Source of the DNA: Thalassotalea hakodatensis
GTDB taxonomy: Bacteria > Pseudomonadota > Gammaproteobacteria > Enterobacterales > Alteromonadaceae
DNA: 64,000 bases
Direction of reading: 5' to 3'
Assembly: GCF_030295995.1 (NCBI RefSeq)
Contig: NZ_AP027365.1
Coordinates: forward strand, 3,814,066 to 3,878,065
In this document: positions 47,651-56,372 of the stretch, piece after piece
How the letters are laid out: each line of letters begins with the position of its first letter
Numbering within the stretch: position 1 is the first letter of the stretch
Notes under the pieces: model-generated
Databases searched by the model: none
Told to the model about the DNA's origin: nothing
The model's input: only the letters and a program-made list of their open reading frames with translations
Translations under genes and position numbers: made by a program

Positions 47651-48195
47651 GTACTTCAACTAAGAATAGTCAATTAGACTGGCTGACCTTCGCACTTAAG
47701 GTACTGATTGAAAAAGGGCCAGAGCATCTTAGAATAGCTAAACTTTGTGACCTAAAAGGGGTGACAAAAGGCTCTTTTTATCATCATTTTAACAATCGTG
47801 CAGTGTTCATTGAATGCTTAATGTCTCATTGGTACGAAACAACGACCGTTTCCTTTATTGAACAAGCAAACACACAAGATTCTGCTCAGGAAAGGTTACA
47901 AAAACTTGATAGCGTGATTGCCAATAATAATATAGAAGCTGAAAAACATATTCGCGCGTGGGCATTAAATGAACCAGCGATCAAAGTTTACCTTGAGAAA
48001 ATAGATAATCAAAGACGACAGTATTTAGCTCAGTGCTACGTTGAATTAGGGTTAGAACAATCACAAGCGAATGATATTGCGTTAATGGCATATGCTAACT
48101 TTTTGGGCATGCAGCAAATACATCCCGAACCAAATATTGAAGATGTACTTAGAATATCGGCTATGGCCTCTAAGGCTTTACTACCAACAATGTAA
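47647..48195 (+). CDS. TetR-family transcriptional regulator
   Basis: 182 aa. N-terminal TetR helix-turn-helix (10-58) with LRIAKLCDLKGVTKGSFYHH, the family-typical 'kGsfYhHF' recognition helix, followed by an effector domain of mainly helices. Overlaps the DUF2867 gene. It probably represses its own operon through the dyad at 47092-47114. Ligand is unknown. Confidence 0.93.
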   Translation: MSTSTKNSQLDWLTFALKVLIEKGPEHLRIAKLCDLKGVTKGSFYHHFNNRAVFIECLMSHWYETTTVSFIEQANTQDSAQERLQKLDSVIANNNIEAEKHIRAWALNEPAIKVYLEKIDNQRRQYLAQCYVELGLEQSQANDIALMAYANFLGMQQIHPEPNIEDVLRISAMASKALLPTM

Positions 48196-48223
48196 ATTTA
48201 ACCATAAATATTAAGGACGACAC

Positions 48224-48643
48224 ATGAAAATTATGCAATATTCAGGATATTACTTATTAGCCACGGGTATATTACACAATATTATTGGCCTAAGTTTAGG
48301 CTGGTCTAGTTTAGTTGCAATGCATCAAGATGGCTGGTTTTTTTCGACTCTCGTTAATAACCAAATGGCCTTTGATCGAGAAGCAATAAGTTGGTTTTTA
48401 ATTACTGGTTGCTTTTGGATGCTATTTGGCTTGATGTTGCAAAAAGCATTAAATGAAGGTTATTGTCCGCCACTATCACTGGGTTGGGGGTTTGTGTTTA
48501 TCGGCGTTATTGTTGCGGTGATTATGCCAATATCAGGGGCATATTTGTTTATCATTCAGGGCGCCATTTTAATCATAGGCACAACAAAGCGTAAACAACC
48601 TGATAGCAAAATAACGACCGCCCCGTCTAGCCAACATAATTAA
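48224..48643 (+). CDS. DUF6463-like four-helix membrane protein
   Basis: 139 aa with four hydrophobic segments (about 7-25, 55-75, 82-98 and 103-120). The motif GYYLLATGILHNIIGL is typical of the DUF6463 group; family name recalled. Lies 28 bp after the TetR gene, so it is the third operon gene. Function is unknown; a membrane protein controlled by a TetR regulator could take part in response to a lipophilic compound. Confidence 0.75.
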   Translation: MKIMQYSGYYLLATGILHNIIGLSLGWSSLVAMHQDGWFFSTLVNNQMAFDREAISWFLITGCFWMLFGLMLQKALNEGYCPPLSLGWGFVFIGVIVAVIMPISGAYLFIIQGAILIIGTTKRKQPDSKITTAPSSQHN

Positions 48644-48810
48644 CAATATCAATAAGGTAAAGCATTGCTCTAAAATACCCATGGTTCAATGCTTACTTCA
48701 TTTGTTATACGTGGCTTTAAATTAATGACAAACGGTAGATAACAAAGCACTATTGCCCGTTATACTGTATAAATAATGTTATTTTTGTAAACAAAGCGGT
48801 AGCCCCTGTT

Positions 48811-49911
48811 ATGCCTTTCTCAACGCTATTAGATAAACTTCCTTCAAGGAAAATTTGCTTGGCAAATGCGTTGTTTTGGCTACTACTAAACACATTTGCT
48901 GCTTATTACAATTACCGAATGCTGCTTCATTATGATAAACCCGCAGTATACACTGATATTTGGCTAGAATATTTACCTTGGTGGGGAAATTGGGCGCTTA
49001 TCGCACCATTGGTATTCACATCAACCCAATTAATTCCCTATAAAAAAGAACGAATATCAACATTTATTTGCCTCAATATACTGGCATCTTTGATGTTATT
49101 TTTTTTATATTGGTTTTTAACCATTATCGAGGTGGCACTGATCAAGCACGGCGCTGTGAACCTAGAAATCATAAATGAAGCATTTGAACGGTTGCTATTA
49201 AGTCCGCTACATATTGATTTTCTCATTTATCTATCTGTATTTTGTACCGGCTACGCAATTACTTATTACACGCGAGCAAAACAGCATGCGGTAAAAAATG
49301 ACCTATTAGCCAAACAGTTACTCGAAATAGAACTACAATCGTTACGTTCACAATTAAACCCGCATTTTTTATTTAATACCTTAAATACGGTTGCCAGCTT
49401 GATCCGGCTAGATGAAAAAAGCAAAGCGGTAAAAGCGTTAAGTGAATTAAGCCAAATGTTAAGAAAAGTATTAGAAAACCAAAATCATCAGCTTATACCT
49501 TTACCTCAAGAAATTGAATTTATCGAGAGTTACCTCACGATTCAAAAAATGCGTTTCGAAGATAAACTACTTACAACCGTTAATTTGTCAGGAAATTTAC
49601 ATGACTGCCAAATACCTTTCATGTTGTTACAACCCCTAGTTGAAAATGCAGTACAGCATGGCTGCCAACTAGAAAGTAATCAAAATAAATTAACGCTAAA
49701 AATCGCTTGTGATGACAAACAGCTATCAGTCACATTAATCAATAAAATATCACAAACCGACGAACATCAAGGCTTTGGCATTGGTATCACTAACTGTCGG
49801 CAACGTTTAGATAAAATCTATCAACAACGTTATACCTTAAGCCTAAACGAAATTGAAAATGATTATTTCGAAACACGATTAACACTACCAATTGGGGTGC
49901 ATTATGATTAG
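48811..49911 (+). CDS. LytS/YehU-type sensor histidine kinase
   Basis: 366 aa. Four membrane helices in the first 155 residues (about 18-35, 58-75, 85-112 and 135-155), then the His_kinase domain (PF06580) with H185 in QLNPHFLFNTLN. A C-terminal ATPase follows with PLVENAVQHG and GFGIGITNCRQRL. These kinases phosphorylate LytTR-type regulators; the partner starts inside the stop region (8-bp overlap). Signal is unknown; the short sensor part suggests a membrane or lipophilic signal. Confidence 0.93.
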   Translation: MPFSTLLDKLPSRKICLANALFWLLLNTFAAYYNYRMLLHYDKPAVYTDIWLEYLPWWGNWALIAPLVFTSTQLIPYKKERISTFICLNILASLMLFFLYWFLTIIEVALIKHGAVNLEIINEAFERLLLSPLHIDFLIYLSVFCTGYAITYYTRAKQHAVKNDLLAKQLLEIELQSLRSQLNPHFLFNTLNTVASLIRLDEKSKAVKALSELSQMLRKVLENQNHQLIPLPQEIEFIESYLTIQKMRFEDKLLTTVNLSGNLHDCQIPFMLLQPLVENAVQHGCQLESNQNKLTLKIACDDKQLSVTLINKISQTDEHQGFGIGITNCRQRLDKIYQQRYTLSLNEIENDYFETRLTLPIGVHYD

Positions 49912-50671
49912 TGTTTTAATTGCAGACGATGAACATTTAGCACGAAAAACCATTCAGTATTTATTGCAAAACCAAGCTGACATCGGCGATATTTATTTTG
50001 CTGAAAACGGAAATCAAGTCATTGAATTAGCGAAAAAGCATCACCCTGATATTATTTTCCTTGATATTCAAATGCCAGGAAAAAGCGGCTTACAAGCCGC
50101 AGAATTACTTGAAATAGATGCTGTTATTGTCTTTGCAACGGCGTTTGATCAATATGCTATTAGTGCCTTTGAACTAAACGCAATAGACTATTTACTTAAA
50201 CCTTTTGATGATGACCGATTTTATCAGGCATTAGATAAAGCAAAGCGACAGGTTGCGAATAATCAAGTGAGTAACCTAGCGAATATTAATGAACTCATTA
50301 TTCACTTAAAACAACAAGCAGACTCCCCTTTTAAAACGCAATTGGTGGTTAAAGATCCAGGTAGAATTCGTTTAATTGATGTTGACGATATTGAATATAT
50401 TCAAGGCGCTGGCAATTATGCTGATATTCATTTAATCAATGGTGATCACCTATTACACCGAGCAACGTTAACAATGTTAGAAACACAACTAAACCCAAAA
50501 GAGTTTATTCGTATTCATCGTTCTTCAATTGTAAACCGTCAGTGCGTTCGTACATTAACGGCAACAGAGACTGGCGACTATTTAGTGCAATTAAACAGTA
50601 AATCGCAACTAACCTTAAGTCGGCGTAATAAAAATAAGTTAGACACGTTACTTAACCTAAACTCTGTTTAA
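49904..50671 (+). CDS. LytTR-family response regulator
   Basis: Start at the ATG 49904 (MISVLIADDEHLARK), with GGGG six bases upstream, overlapping the kinase stop. 255 aa. Receiver 1-120 with D8, D9, phospho-acceptor D54 (IIFLDIQMPGKSG) and KPF. LytTR DNA-binding domain about 155-250 with IEYIQGAGNYADIHL, FIRIHRSSIVNRQ. Forms a two-component pair with the kinase. Targets are unknown; LytTR sites are degenerate repeats and none was identified. Confidence 0.94.
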   Translation: MISVLIADDEHLARKTIQYLLQNQADIGDIYFAENGNQVIELAKKHHPDIIFLDIQMPGKSGLQAAELLEIDAVIVFATAFDQYAISAFELNAIDYLLKPFDDDRFYQALDKAKRQVANNQVSNLANINELIIHLKQQADSPFKTQLVVKDPGRIRLIDVDDIEYIQGAGNYADIHLINGDHLLHRATLTMLETQLNPKEFIRIHRSSIVNRQCVRTLTATETGDYLVQLNSKSQLTLSRRNKNKLDTLLNLNSV

Positions 50672-50743
50672 TAAAAACAACTTTAGTTTTTTTCATCCAC
50701 TTAGGATCATCGTCATTGGAAATAGACTAAGTAAAAGGCAATC

Positions 50744-50769
50744 AAAAAAAGGGGCAACTATGTTGCCCC
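50744..50769 (-). terminator. Minus-strand terminator-like hairpin without an upstream minus gene
   Basis: GGGGCAAC (50751-50758) pairs with GTTGCCCC (50762-50769) around TAT. On the minus strand the stem is followed by seven T residues (A-run 50744-50750), so it would stop transcription moving leftward. The plus strand has no T-tract, so it is a poor terminator for the LytTR gene. The only minus-strand DNA before it is the gene-free stretch 50770-51181. Confidence 0.5.
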
Positions 50770-51181
50770 AAAATTCACTCATTGATTATTGATTTACAAC
50801 CATATTGTCAACAAGCTACCTCACAAATTCAAGAATTCAGCTGTCCAAAGAGAATTTCTCCACTGCTCTTGATGCTATGCCACTGCTGTTCGTATTTGAA
50901 TAATTAATACAACGCTACATAACAACCCTATAGTGACAAGTTATGCATTTTTTGCGAATAATTATTAAGCATAATTTATAACCTATTGCATATAAAGGGC
51001 TTTTTATAATGCTTATGCAACATGTTAATTAACGTTAAGCTAAAAATTTATCTAAAAAACAATGTTGATAAACGATGATCGCGGCTTATATTTACCCCAA
51101 ATTGATTAATCGATAATCTCTTGTAAGAAAAAACTAACTAGCGACGTCATACTTATGAGAAGCGAAAAAAGGAGAATGTCG
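50770..51181. other. Gene-free stretch upstream of the ECF sigma gene
   Basis: A+T-rich with many stops. No ORF or repeat is clear. It must hold the sigma promoter, and could encode a small minus-strand RNA that would end at the hairpin 50744-50769. Confidence 0.4.
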
Positions 51182-51748
51182 TTGAATAACAAAAACCAAA
51201 ATGCCGCCATTGCCAAACTGGCAGATGAACATGGACGCTTGGTGTTTCATACAGCTTATCGCTTACTGGGTAACAGTCACTCGGCTGAAGACGTTACTCA
51301 GGAGGTATTTATTAAACTGTTTAAGAAACCAACCAATGCCTTCGACAGTATTAAAAATTGGCCGGCTTATCTGAGAACAATGGCTTCATCAGCGGCGATA
51401 GATCAACTAAGGCGTCGACAAAGGCTAGCGGAAGAGTCTATGGATTATTCCACTAATGATGAAGTGCCGTTACTTGATAAAACACAGCACAATGCAGACC
51501 CTTATCGAGAAATTGCTTTATCTAGGGATATCGAACAATTTAGCAGTGCATTAGCTGAGTTAACAGCGCAAGATGCACATGTGTTTTGTTTAAGGCACAT
51601 AGAAGAATTTTCATATCAAGAAATTGCCGAACAACTAGGTATTTCAAATAGCTTAGTAGGCGTTACTTTACATCGCGCTCAGCAAAAGCTCTCACAATTG
51701 GTGGGAGAGTCACAATTTTTAGGAGCAGGTTATGAAATCACAGGATAA
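51182..51748 (+). CDS. ECF-type RNA polymerase sigma factor
   Basis: About 188 aa from the TTG at 51182, which has GGAG at ideal spacing; ATGs at 51176 and 51155 are the alternatives (the first is too close to GGAG, the second has no ribosome site). Sigma-70 region 2 at about 10-85 (AEDVTQEVFIKLFKKP, NWPAYLRTMASSAAIDQLRR), then region 4 at about 125-180 (HIEEFSYQEIAEQLGIS, LHRAQQKL). It overlaps the next gene, which encodes a membrane protein of the anti-sigma type. Target promoters are unknown. Confidence 0.9.
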   Translation: MNNKNQNAAIAKLADEHGRLVFHTAYRLLGNSHSAEDVTQEVFIKLFKKPTNAFDSIKNWPAYLRTMASSAAIDQLRRRQRLAEESMDYSTNDEVPLLDKTQHNADPYREIALSRDIEQFSSALAELTAQDAHVFCLRHIEEFSYQEIAEQLGISNSLVGVTLHRAQQKLSQLVGESQFLGAGYEITG

Positions 51749-52601
51749 TTTAAGCCCAGAGCTAAAGCATTATATTGCTTCAATAAAAGCACGTTCACCG
51801 TCTTCTATTGAAGATGAAAAAATGCAGCTAAACCTAGAAGCAGTCATTAAAGAAAATAGCGAAATAGCTGAAGCTAGTTCAATGAGAAAAGGTAATATAT
51901 TAAGTAAAATCAAACAAAAACTATCACAAATATCATTGGTTCCCCTCGGCGGAGCTGTAGCAACATTAACGCTAGGCGTGATCACGTTATTACTATTAAG
52001 TGGACCTCCACGCGTCGCTTTTGCCTCTGTGGTTCAACAATTAGAGAAAATCACAAGCATGCGCTTTGTGTCCGAAATGAAGGCTTTTGACTCAGTATTC
52101 TCTCGATTTAAGGTTTATTACCGTGAACCTGGTTTAATACGTGTTGAAAGTATTCCACTGACCGAAGGTGGGGAAAATGCCAGAACCATCAATGTGATCA
52201 ATACCAAGAAGGGCCAAGGGGTAATATTTCTTCCTGGGCCAAAGTTTGCTACGCCATTCAGTTTTGACCCAAAACAAGCTGAAGATTCTTCCAAGAATGA
52301 TCCCCTGTATTGGTTTAACGCAATAAAACAATACAAAGGTGATGTTACAGAACTCGGTGAACAGGTCATTAATAATAAAACGGCAACAGGTCTGGCGTTC
52401 AAGGAATCTGGCACACACGTTACATTATGGATTGATCCTAGTACCCAACTTCCTATAAAAATCATTGTAAGTACTGCGACTGAAAATAATAAAACGGCAT
52501 TTCAAATGGAAGCCGATGTGGAATTTAATCTGCCACTAAATGATGAGTTATTCTCACTTGAGATTGGTGAAAATTACCAGCAAAGAAGTCAAGAAGACTA
52601 G
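51732..52601 (+). CDS. Membrane protein coupled to the ECF sigma gene, probable anti-sigma factor
   Basis: 289 aa. Residues 1-75 are charged and helical, with a single transmembrane helix at about 76-92 (VATLTLGVITLLLL), then an exported beta-rich domain of about 190 residues resembling LolA-like or DUF2092 sensors (FKVYYREPGLIRVESIP; TLWIDPSTQLPIKIIV). No zinc anti-sigma HxxxCxxC motif is seen, so regulation by this protein is inferred from topology and 17-bp overlap with the sigma gene. A strong terminator follows. Confidence 0.78.
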   Translation: MKSQDNLSPELKHYIASIKARSPSSIEDEKMQLNLEAVIKENSEIAEASSMRKGNILSKIKQKLSQISLVPLGGAVATLTLGVITLLLLSGPPRVAFASVVQQLEKITSMRFVSEMKAFDSVFSRFKVYYREPGLIRVESIPLTEGGENARTINVINTKKGQGVIFLPGPKFATPFSFDPKQAEDSSKNDPLYWFNAIKQYKGDVTELGEQVINNKTATGLAFKESGTHVTLWIDPSTQLPIKIIVSTATENNKTAFQMEADVEFNLPLNDELFSLEIGENYQQRSQED

Positions 52602-52611
52602 GCTTGTTAAC

Positions 52612-52650
52612 AGCGCCCCTAAAAAATAACGTTTTTGGGGCGCTTTTTTA
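52612..52650 (+). terminator. Intrinsic terminator after the ECF operon
   Basis: AGCGCCCC (52612-52619) pairs with GGGGCGCT (52637-52644), extended by A/T pairs inside, and is followed by TTTTTT. It abuts the stop of the convergent oxidoreductase gene. Confidence 0.85.
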
Positions 52651-53748
52651 TAATGCTTTTGCAACGTATTTAGCTAATGCTAAGCTCGACGTCAGTCCAG
52701 GAGAATCAATACCAAATAAATTAACCACGCCAGGAAAGCCGTGTATTGCAGATGTTTGTACGTAAAAGTCTTTAAACCCTTGATGTTCAGACTGCAACTT
52801 AGGACGTATTCCCGCATAAGAAGGTTGAAGCTTACTTCTTATGACAGCTGGAAAATATTCTTTTATCGCGTGATAAAACTTCTCTTGTAAATTTGGTGCT
52901 ATTGTATAACTAAGCGCGGAAACATATTCAGTATCAGGACCAAACTTTAATTGCCCAGCAATATCTAACGATGCATGTATGCCTAAGCCATGATGTTGTG
53001 GTACAGGATAAACCAGACGGCTGAAAGGGCTTTTACCGCTATAACTAAAATAATGCCCTCGACACCAATGTATTTCAGGTATTTTATTTATAGGAAAATT
53101 AACAATATTGCTAGCAACATCAGTAGCATGCAAACCTGCACTATTGATAATTACCGGAGCAAGCACATGGGTTATCTCATTAACGCTTCTTAAGGTCAGT
53201 TGATAATTTTCATTTACTCTTTCAATAGCTAATAAATTGGTACAGGCTACATAAATACCGTCATTCTTTTCAAAATCAAATAAAAGACTTTGCATAAATT
53301 GATGCGTATCGATAATTCCCGTTGACGGAGACAATAGTGCCTTTGTAGCACGTATATTCGGCTCTAATTGCTTTGCTTGATTGGCCGTTTGCCATGCAAG
53401 GTCATCTACATTATTTTTACGGGCTTGTTGCCATACTTTTGCTAATACCGCTTCTTCGTTTTTCCCTGTTGCTACAAGTAATTTTCCCACACGTTTTACA
53501 GGCACACAAAAGCGATCACAGTGTTCGTATAATAAATGCTTACCCTCAACGCAAAGTTTTGCTTTTAAACTATCTTCAGGATAGTAAATGCCTGCATGGA
53601 TCACTTCACTATTTCTGCTACTAGTTTCTTCACCAAATGATGTGTTTTTTTCAATAAGCAACACATGTTTAAACCGTTGACTAAGTTCCCTAGCAATCGC
53701 TAAACCTACCACGCCAGCACCGATAATCACCGCATCAAATCTTTCCAT
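52648..53748 (-). CDS. FAD-dependent oxidoreductase, L-2-hydroxyglutarate oxidase-like
   Basis: 366 aa. N-terminal FAD Rossmann motif GAGVVGLAIARELSQR (10-25), then EKNTSFGEETSSRNSEVIHAGIYY, which is the diagnostic segment of the LhgO/L2HGDH group within the DAO family. Further segments HWCRGHYFSYSG, GIHASLDIAGQLKFGPD and FYVQTSAIHGFPGVVNLFGIDSPGLTSS fit. It probably oxidises a 2-hydroxy acid. The substrate within the family is not certain. Confidence 0.88.
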   Translation of the reverse strand: MERFDAVIIGAGVVGLAIARELSQRFKHVLLIEKNTSFGEETSSRNSEVIHAGIYYPEDSLKAKLCVEGKHLLYEHCDRFCVPVKRVGKLLVATGKNEEAVLAKVWQQARKNNVDDLAWQTANQAKQLEPNIRATKALLSPSTGIIDTHQFMQSLLFDFEKNDGIYVACTNLLAIERVNENYQLTLRSVNEITHVLAPVIINSAGLHATDVASNIVNFPINKIPEIHWCRGHYFSYSGKSPFSRLVYPVPQHHGLGIHASLDIAGQLKFGPDTEYVSALSYTIAPNLQEKFYHAIKEYFPAVIRSKLQPSYAGIRPKLQSEHQGFKDFYVQTSAIHGFPGVVNLFGIDSPGLTSSLALAKYVAKAL

Positions 53749-53893
53749 AAACTCAGCTCTGTCACTTATTTTATTATTGCTAGCTATTCCCTTATTTTAG
53801 TTTAAGTTCTACTAAAAATTCAGTTAATATGAATATCGCACCGCAATGTTTAAGCCGTAAGCTATGGCAGAACACACATTAAACGAGAAAATC

Positions 53894-54784
53894 ATGTATA
53901 AATTATTCTTTGGGGCTATGTTACTATTCGCTAGCCACTCTAGTTATGCCTTAGGTAAGCTAGGACATCAGCTAGTATGTCAGCTTGCATATGAGCAACT
54001 TTCCACATCGACACAACATTCTGTCACAGCATTATTAGACCAAGTATCAAAGCAAGATCGATTAGCTATTAATCAATACCTAAGAAAAAAGAACGATACA
54101 CCTTTAACATTTGCTAACGCCTGTACTTGGGCCGATGCCATTAAGCGTTTGCCTGAATATGATAAATATAAATCTTGGCACTATATTAACGTCGCCAGAA
54201 ACAGCAAAGAAATTACCAAAAGCACCTGTCAAAAAAACTGCATAACGCGTGCAATTAAGATCCACAGCGAATTATTAATGGCTCATAAAACCAATGAGCA
54301 AAGTGCGAAAGCGCTAATGTTTTTAGGACACTGGTTAGGTGATATCCATCAACCTTTTCATGTCAGCTTTGCGAGTGATTTAGGCGGAAATCGTATAAAA
54401 GTTACGCCATTTAAAGGCAGATGCAATAACATACATTGGTATTGGGATGAGTGTCTGTTGTATCCGTCGCCACGCTCTAAAAAAGCACTAACAACATACT
54501 GGTTAAGTCGCCTTAACACGCTTATGCCAAACAACATAAAAAAGCAATGGCAACTATCAAACGAATTCGACTGGGCCAATGAATCATTAGCCATAGTGAC
54601 CAGTAAAGAAATTGGCTATTGTCAGTTTCATGATGGGCATTGCCAACAGAATAACAATGTACCTTTTGTGATCACTGAACAATATCATTTAGCTCAACAG
54701 CAACAGTTAGCAACACGTATGGCGCAGGCAGCGACACGCTTAGCTGCACGACTAACTGATGTACTTAACACAAAAAACAGTTGA
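53894..54784 (+). CDS. Exported S1/P1-type nuclease
   Basis: The ATG at 53894 is chosen because it exposes the signal peptide MYKLFFGAMLLFASHSSYA; the frame begins ten residues earlier. 296 aa. The S1/P1 fold has its zinc ligands in LGKLGHQL, HWLGDIHQPFHV, NIHWYWDECL and WADAIKR with SWHYINV. It would cleave single-stranded nucleic acid or 3'-nucleotides in the periplasm or outside. The mature N-terminus appears to begin with Leu rather than the usual Trp. Six or so extra cysteines (CQKNCI, CQFHDGHCQ) suggest disulfides. Confidence 0.88.
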   Translation: MYKLFFGAMLLFASHSSYALGKLGHQLVCQLAYEQLSTSTQHSVTALLDQVSKQDRLAINQYLRKKNDTPLTFANACTWADAIKRLPEYDKYKSWHYINVARNSKEITKSTCQKNCITRAIKIHSELLMAHKTNEQSAKALMFLGHWLGDIHQPFHVSFASDLGGNRIKVTPFKGRCNNIHWYWDECLLYPSPRSKKALTTYWLSRLNTLMPNNIKKQWQLSNEFDWANESLAIVTSKEIGYCQFHDGHCQQNNNVPFVITEQYHLAQQQQLATRMAQAATRLAARLTDVLNTKNS

Positions 54785-54844
54785 TTTTTTAACCACTTCA
54801 CACATACTAGATCGACGTTAATTCTGTCAATTACAGGGATGTTT

Positions 54845-55306
54845 ATGCTTACACAACTTGAACAAAGTAAACAACGTTGGGGCGGACAAAATCAAACCAT
54901 TGATAATTGGCTGCAGGAACGTCAAGCAGTGCTAGTGGCGTACTGTGATCTAATAGATTTGCAAAATAGTGATTCTATCGCGCAGAAAACACCGGAAAAA
55001 AGAAAAATTCAACGCTTTTGTCAATTATTGATGGACTACATATCAGCCAGTCACTTTGAAATTTTTCATGATGTGATAGAGCAATGCCAAAAAAAAGGGC
55101 CTGCAGATAAACAGAAAGCCGAAAAAATTTTTCCTACACTGAATAAATCGACAGACTTAGCACTTGCCTTTAATGATCAGTTTGCAGAAGCAACAAACAT
55201 TAAATTGCCTGATAACTTTGATTTGCAACTTTCTACATTAGGTAGAGCGATGGAAGACAGGTTTAATCAAGAAGATCAATTACTCGCAATGCTGCATCGG
55301 TATTAG
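54845..55306 (+). CDS. rsd: Regulator of sigma D (anti-sigma-70 factor)
   Basis: Start at the second ATG (54845, MLTQLEQSKQRWGG), which aligns with E. coli Rsd and has AGGG six bases upstream. 153 aa, all-helical. The conserved segments LQERQAVLVAYCDLI, RFCQLLMDYISASHFEIF and LGRAMEDRFNQEDQL identify the Rsd/AlgQ family. Rsd binds the housekeeping sigma-70 in stationary phase and frees core polymerase for other sigmas. Monocistronic; converges on the FKBP gene through a bidirectional terminator. Confidence 0.95.
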   Translation: MLTQLEQSKQRWGGQNQTIDNWLQERQAVLVAYCDLIDLQNSDSIAQKTPEKRKIQRFCQLLMDYISASHFEIFHDVIEQCQKKGPADKQKAEKIFPTLNKSTDLALAFNDQFAEATNIKLPDNFDLQLSTLGRAMEDRFNQEDQLLAMLHRY

Positions 55307-55412
55307 CTTTCAACGATTAGGGCATGTTTAATAGCAATTGAATTAAAAATTCGATCCACTTAGCACTTCATTAGCGCGCTTAGAACAAGTTGAATAATTA
55401 TTGACAAAAACT

Positions 55413-55442
55413 AAAAAGCTTGGCGTTTGCCAAGCTTTTTTA
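55413..55442. terminator. Bidirectional intrinsic terminator between rsd and the FKBP gene
   Basis: AAAAAGCTTGGC (55413-55424) pairs perfectly with GCCAAGCTTTTT (55429-55440) around a GTTT tetraloop. The U-run exists on both strands, so it serves both convergent genes. Confidence 0.92.
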
Positions 55443-55460
55443 TCACTAACTTACTTTGAC

Positions 55461-56255
55461 TTAGTGATCGTGGCCGTGACCTTCGCCACTTTCTGCATTT
55501 GCTTCTTTTTCTGCAGCCGCTTCTTCTGCTGTTTTAAAGTCGATTAATTCAACAACAAAATTAAGTACTGAGTTAGCAGGAATTTGAGGGGGTCTACCTT
55601 GAGGTCCATAGGCCAATTCACTTGGAATCGTAAAGTTATATTTAGCGCCTTTAGACATTAATTGAACACCTTCTGTCCAGCCAGGGATAACGCCGTTTAA
55701 TGGAAACTCAATCGGCGCATTACGTTTGTATGAACTGTCAAATTCAGTACCGTCCATTAACGTACCTTGATAATGCACTTTTACCACATCTGTTGCGTTC
55801 GGTTTATCGCCTTCACCTTCCTCAACAACTTTGTACTGTAATCCAGACTCAGTCACTACTACGCCTTCTTTTTCTGCGTTTTCAGCTAAGTACGCTGCGC
55901 CTTTTTCTAGTGCTTCACTTGCTTGCTTTTCAGTAACGGCTTGTTGTTTTTCACGCATCGTTTTTTCTAGGTTCATCATTAACGCTTGAACTTCTTCTTG
56001 TTCAATTGCTGACTTACCAGCAAGGCTATCTTCTATGCCACGTAAAATTAACGATTGATCTAACGTTAACCCTAACGTTTCTTGTTGTTCTAAATTTCGC
56101 TGAGTGAACATACCAATTGAGGTACCTAACGCATAAGCTTGTTTTTGCACTTCAGTATCTAATACGACTGGTGCTTGCTCTTCTTTTTTCGCTTCTTGAC
56201 ACCCTACCACTGAAATTAACGCCAGTGCTACAACCGTAGGTTTAAATAGTTTCAT
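55461..56255 (-). CDS. fkpA: FKBP-type peptidyl-prolyl cis-trans isomerase, lipoprotein (FkpA-like)
   Basis: Start at the ATG ending at 56255 (GGAG six bases upstream) giving a lipoprotein leader MKLFKPTVVALALISVVGC (lipobox VVGC). 264 aa. Residues 30-125 are the FKBP_N dimerisation helices (YALGTSIGMFTQRNLE). The FKBP domain follows (about 140-240: VKVHYQGTLMDGTEFDSS, GVIPGWTEGVQLM, YGPQGRPPQIPANSVL). The tail is rich in Glu, Ala and His (GHGHDH), perhaps metal-binding. A periplasmic or membrane-bound folding catalyst. fkpA is used for likeness; E. coli FkpA is not lipidated. Confidence 0.92.
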   Translation of the reverse strand: MKLFKPTVVALALISVVGCQEAKKEEQAPVVLDTEVQKQAYALGTSIGMFTQRNLEQQETLGLTLDQSLILRGIEDSLAGKSAIEQEEVQALMMNLEKTMREKQQAVTEKQASEALEKGAAYLAENAEKEGVVVTESGLQYKVVEEGEGDKPNATDVVKVHYQGTLMDGTEFDSSYKRNAPIEFPLNGVIPGWTEGVQLMSKGAKYNFTIPSELAYGPQGRPPQIPANSVLNFVVELIDFKTAEEAAAEKEANAESGEGHGHDH

Positions 56256-56372
56256 TGAATTCTCCATTGATGCGGTTCAAATTAATATACAACCGCAATT
56301 ATTGCTGTGACATACACATACGTTAAAAAAGAACATATACTAACGATAAATGCAGGTAGAAAAAAGCCCTTA

